This document shows, piece after piece, positions 33,763 to 36,927 of a stretch of 36,927 bases of DNA. The notes under the pieces were generated by a model. The model saw nothing but the letters and a program-made list of their open reading frames with translations, ran no database searches and was not told the DNA's origin. Position 1 is the first letter of the stretch, and each line of letters opens with the position of its first letter. The translations under genes were made by a program, and so were the position numbers. This stretch comes from Nitrosomonas sp. (GTDB taxonomy: Bacteria; Pseudomonadota; Gammaproteobacteria; Burkholderiales; Nitrosomonadaceae). Where the stretch lies: NCBI GenBank assembly GCA_021774075.1, contig JAJFJK010000041.1:1-36927 (forward strand). The letters run 5' to 3'.

Positions 33763-34215
33763 AAGTCATGTCTCCCGTTAATGTGAGGTTATTGGTTATA
33801 GGTTTTTGAAAAGAAGTCTTGTTTTTATTTGTTATTGGTATTTCGTTTTAAATAACCGAATTTTTATTTTCTAGGAGTCTCTCATAGGGAGATGATTGTT
33901 TCTATTACTCCGATCATTTGACGCAATAAGATTAAGGCACGCAGCCGTGCCGCAGCTTATTAGTAAAAGCAAATGCAATATTTGCGCCAGTTTTATTTAA
34001 TGCTTATTAAACATTGGACTAGGAGAGTTTCAATGAAGCATTTGAAGCTATATTGTTGTTAATTATCGACAAACTCCTGCCCTGGTAATTTAACAGTTTG
34101 TTTTATATGAATTTATTTTTCCTCAGAAAGGAAACGTGTAGAGGGAAAACAGTTGAGCCAGGTGTTATGTCGCTGAGAACTAAAACTAAAGGTGCATGGT
34201 ATTAGACGAACTTGT
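33763..34215. other. Intergenic region upstream of the pseudogene and after argB
   Basis: About 450 A+T-rich bases. It should hold the pseudogene's old promoter (minus strand, near 33790-33860). AGGAGAG at 34021 is followed five bases later by ATG 34033 and a nine-codon frame, MKHLKLYCC, which looks like a translated leader or the stump of a lost gene. I see nothing else that can be named. Confidence 0.5.
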
Positions 34216-35112
<897 letters not shown>

Positions 35113-35136
35113 TTATGATTTGGGGTTTTGATTCAT

Positions 35137-35640
35137 TTATCGGGCGATCTGCAAAAACTTCTCGTTGCATATTATTTTATGCAGACTTAATTCGCGCCAT
35201 TGTCGTTCTTCTTTGTCCATATAATACCTGGAAACATCAGCATCTTTAGCATTCTTCGTGCTTTCAATTTGCTTAAATTCAGATAAATTCCGGATGCCCA
35301 GCATGCTGTTAACCAAAAAGCCACTGTTCATTTTATAGTGCGTTGAAACCAGTAGTATGCGTGACTTTGAATTAAATGGTGTGGGTGATCCGCCCAGAAA
35401 TACACCTAGATCTGTAATCCCATACAAATTGCCGCGTACATTCGTCATACCGATAAACCACGGTTGCGTTAATGATACCGGTGTGATTTTTGGTGTTTGT
35501 ATGACTTCACTCACTTCATGCATATGGACCAGACAGCGATCTTCTCCCAGCGCTATTCCCAGAACGGTTGCGGACGGAGCAGTTTGGTTCGCATTTTTCA
35601 GTTGTTTGGAAAGTGATTGCTGGTATTCCTTTATACTCAT
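35137..35640 (-). CDS. pilI: CheW-like protein, PilI type
   Basis: A 167-residue CheW-domain adaptor that couples a chemoreceptor to a CheA-type kinase. The domain covers about residues 25-160, with VLGIALGEDRCLVHMHEVSEVI, PWFIGMTNVRGNLYGITDLGVFLGG and RILLVSTHYKMNSGFLV. In type IV pilus control (Pil-Chp system) this protein is PilI, and its neighbour here is a PilH-like response regulator. No kinase or receptor gene is present in the window. The order is pilH, pilI, argB with gaps of 46 and 33 bases. Confidence 0.85.
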   Translation of the reverse strand: MSIKEYQQSLSKQLKNANQTAPSATVLGIALGEDRCLVHMHEVSEVIQTPKITPVSLTQPWFIGMTNVRGNLYGITDLGVFLGGSPTPFNSKSRILLVSTHYKMNSGFLVNSMLGIRNLSEFKQIESTKNAKDADVSRYYMDKEERQWRELSLHKIICNEKFLQIAR

Positions 35641-35686
35641 TGCGCAGGCCGGTATATGCAGTGAATTACGGTAGGTTGATAATTAT

Positions 35687-36193
35687 CTATGATTTACGCC
35701 CGGATCTAAATACTTTGGCTTCATAATTCTTGGATACGGTTGTTTTTGCAGCTTTCTTTTTTGGCGCTGGTGCTGGTGCTGGTTCAGGTTCTGGCGCTGC
35801 TTTTTCCGGTGCTTCCTGTGTTTGAGATTCTTTTAATTTTGTTATTTTTTGTAATAATTCATCCGCAATAATTGGTTTGACAATATAGTCTTTGGCGCCT
35901 TGTCTTAGCCCCCATATTTTGTCTGTTTCCAAGCTTTTGCTGGAACAAATAATAATAGGAATATGCCGTGTGGCTTTGTCCTTTGTGATCATGCGGGTAG
36001 CCTGGAAGCCATTTATCCCCGGCATAACAATATCCATCAGAACCAGATCGGGCATAACTTCTTTTGTCATTCTAAGCGCATCTTCGCCACATTCTGCAAT
36101 GCCGACTTGGTAGCCGCCCTTAGTGAGAATATTTGCTAGTAGATGTCGTTCGGTTGGTGAATCATCTACTATCAGAATTTTTCTAATTGTCAT
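35687..36193 (-). CDS. pilH: Response regulator receiver, PilH type, with Ala/Pro-rich tail
   Basis: A 168-residue single-domain response regulator. Acidic residues D10 and D11, the phosphorylation site D54 (LVLMDIVMPGINGF), S84/S85 (IICSSK) and K106 (DYIVKP) form a complete receiver. The domain ends near residue 120 and is followed by a tail rich in Glu, Pro, Ala and Lys (PEPEPAPAPAPKKKAAK), which is absent from ordinary PilH proteins and has no known fold. PilH controls twitching motility by competing for phosphate in the Pil-Chp system. Start ATG 36193. Confidence 0.85.
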   Translation of the reverse strand: MTIRKILIVDDSPTERHLLANILTKGGYQVGIAECGEDALRMTKEVMPDLVLMDIVMPGINGFQATRMITKDKATRHIPIIICSSKSLETDKIWGLRQGAKDYIVKPIIADELLQKITKLKESQTQEAPEKAAPEPEPAPAPAPKKKAAKTTVSKNYEAKVFRSGRKS

Positions 36194-36286
36194 GATCCGA
36201 AAAAATAATTAGGAGATTGTCGATAAGCGCTTCCTTCATGCTCATCATGACGCAATATTCGTGATATGGCAATTTTACTGTATTAT

Positions 36287-36554
36287 CTAGTGCTCCGACT
36301 ACTTGATATTGACGGGTTCAGAGTTACCCAAATGATTCAAGATAAGGCGTAGTCTGCAAAGAATGATCAATCATTTTCAAAGGCCACAACACAGTACTGG
36401 ATCATCTGGGAACTCCCTTTGAGAGACCTGGAAAGCACTTGCCCACGATGTTACGCCTCTTGAAAAGGGCTAGCCATTTCCGGTGATGCGTGCCTAGCTG
36501 TTAATCACTTCTCAGATCGCTGAACCCGGCAATATCAAGTAGTCGGGGCACTAG
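36287..36554. mobile_element. 268-bp miniature inverted-repeat element bounded by CTAG
   Basis: The two ends are inverted copies of 35 bp (36287-36321 and 36520-36554) with two mismatches; both begin CTAGTGC and continue CCGACTACTTGATATTG. CTAG at each outer edge can be read as a duplicated 4-bp target or as part of the repeat. Inside, a second imperfect palindrome (about 36321-36415) begins GAGTTACCCAAATG and ends CATCTGGGAACTC. No coding capacity. It lies between the pilH promoter region and the symporter gene, filling most of an otherwise gene-free stretch (36194-36618). Confidence 0.88.
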
Positions 36555-36618
36555 ACGTAATCAAAAAATCTCAATTGAGTAAACGGGTTCCAACTACTCA
36601 ACCAATGAATCATGTCGA

Positions 36619-36927
36619 TTATTCATCTGACTCATCTCGTTTAATCCATTTCTGCACAACCAAACTCCCCACCATATCCCCTTCTACATTGACCATGGTA
36701 CGAACAGTATCGAGTATACGATCAACCGGTATCAGGATCGCAATCGCCTCAACTGGCAAGCCAACCGATTGCAGCACCACCACCATAGTGACCATTCCGG
36801 CACTGGGAATGCCTGGTGCACCCATGGCAGCCAGCATGGCAGTCAGAAATACAATCATTTGCTGCATAAAACTGAGCTCGACACCTACCAGATTAGCAAT
36901 AAATAATGCAGCGACCGCTTCATATAG
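36619..36927 (-). CDS. Dicarboxylate/amino acid:cation symporter, C-terminal part
   Basis: The end of a membrane transporter of the DAACS family (GltP/DctA type), which takes up glutamate, aspartate or C4-dicarboxylates together with protons or sodium. The frame stays open to the right edge of the window: beyond the internal Met, the codons read LYEAVAALFIANLVGVELSF. The visible core has GAPGIPSAGMVTMVVVLQSV, AIAILIPVDRILDTVRTMVNV and a charged tail, the last part of helix 8 and the conserved D-R-x-x-D-x-x-R-T-x-x-N-V substrate and cation site. The 5' end is outside the window. Confidence 0.92.
   Translation of the reverse strand, partial: LYEAVAALFIANLVGVELSFMQQMIVFLTAMLAAMGAPGIPSAGMVTMVVVLQSVGLPVEAIAILIPVDRILDTVRTMVNVEGDMVGSLVVQKWIKRDESDE

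Overview
The window looks like a stretch of chromosome from a Gram-negative betaproteobacterium with fairly low G+C content. An ammonia oxidiser of the Nitrosomonas type is a plausible guess. The support is the block DUF815 ATPase, Nudix-ThiE fusion and YacG, the PilI/PilH chemotaxis-type proteins next to argB, the SPINDLY-type TPR glycosyltransferases, and a type II secretion/type IV pilus hybrid operon. The genus is an inference; no rRNA or other marker is present. I saw no tRNA, rRNA or CRISPR array.

Layout. 1-1345: the 3' part of an IS5-type transposase, then a GxxExxY gene boxed by 9-bp repeats. 1403-3457: housekeeping genes (DUF815 ATPase, Nudix/ThiE fusion, yacG). 3520-5633: a small lipoprotein, a 141-bp mobile repeat and a secreted CARDB protein. 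5691-9754 (minus): a tight group of an orphan pseudopilin, a GGDEF-EAL c-di-GMP enzyme and a CmcI-like enzyme. 10371-21324 (minus): a glycan cluster of two paralogous TPR/OGT glycosyltransferases, rfbF, rfbG, an RfbC-like epimerase, TylF-like and FkbM methyltransferases, an acyltransferase remnant and a short-chain dehydrogenase. Several of these genes are joined by 4-base ATGA overlaps. 21606-22289: a membrane zinc peptidase. 22479-32629 (plus): an 11-gene secretion/pilus-like operon: gspG, gspF, gspE, PilM/N/O-like genes, a GspC/PilP-like gene, an MshL/GspD-like secretin with a C-terminal cohesin-like region, and three further pseudopilin-like genes. 32678-33762: a decayed, multiply frameshifted gene of unknown family. 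34216-36193 (minus): pilH-like, pilI-like and argB. 36287-36554: a miniature inverted-repeat element. 36619 to the edge: the C-terminal end of a dicarboxylate/amino acid symporter.

How it may work together. The glycan cluster has the first two steps of CDP-6-deoxyhexose synthesis, a probable epimerase and reductase, two O-methyltransferases and two glycosyltransferases of a family that modifies proteins. It lies between an orphan pseudopilin and a complete-looking pseudopilin export operon, so glycosylation of a secreted or surface protein is a reasonable but untested hypothesis.

The most striking structural findings are three families of small non-autonomous inverted-repeat elements. One 141-bp family is present in two inverted copies, one with a GTAA target duplication. 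One 268-bp element is bounded by CTAG. One element of about 157-161 bp has split a pseudopilin gene from its original start codon and supplied a new in-frame ATG.
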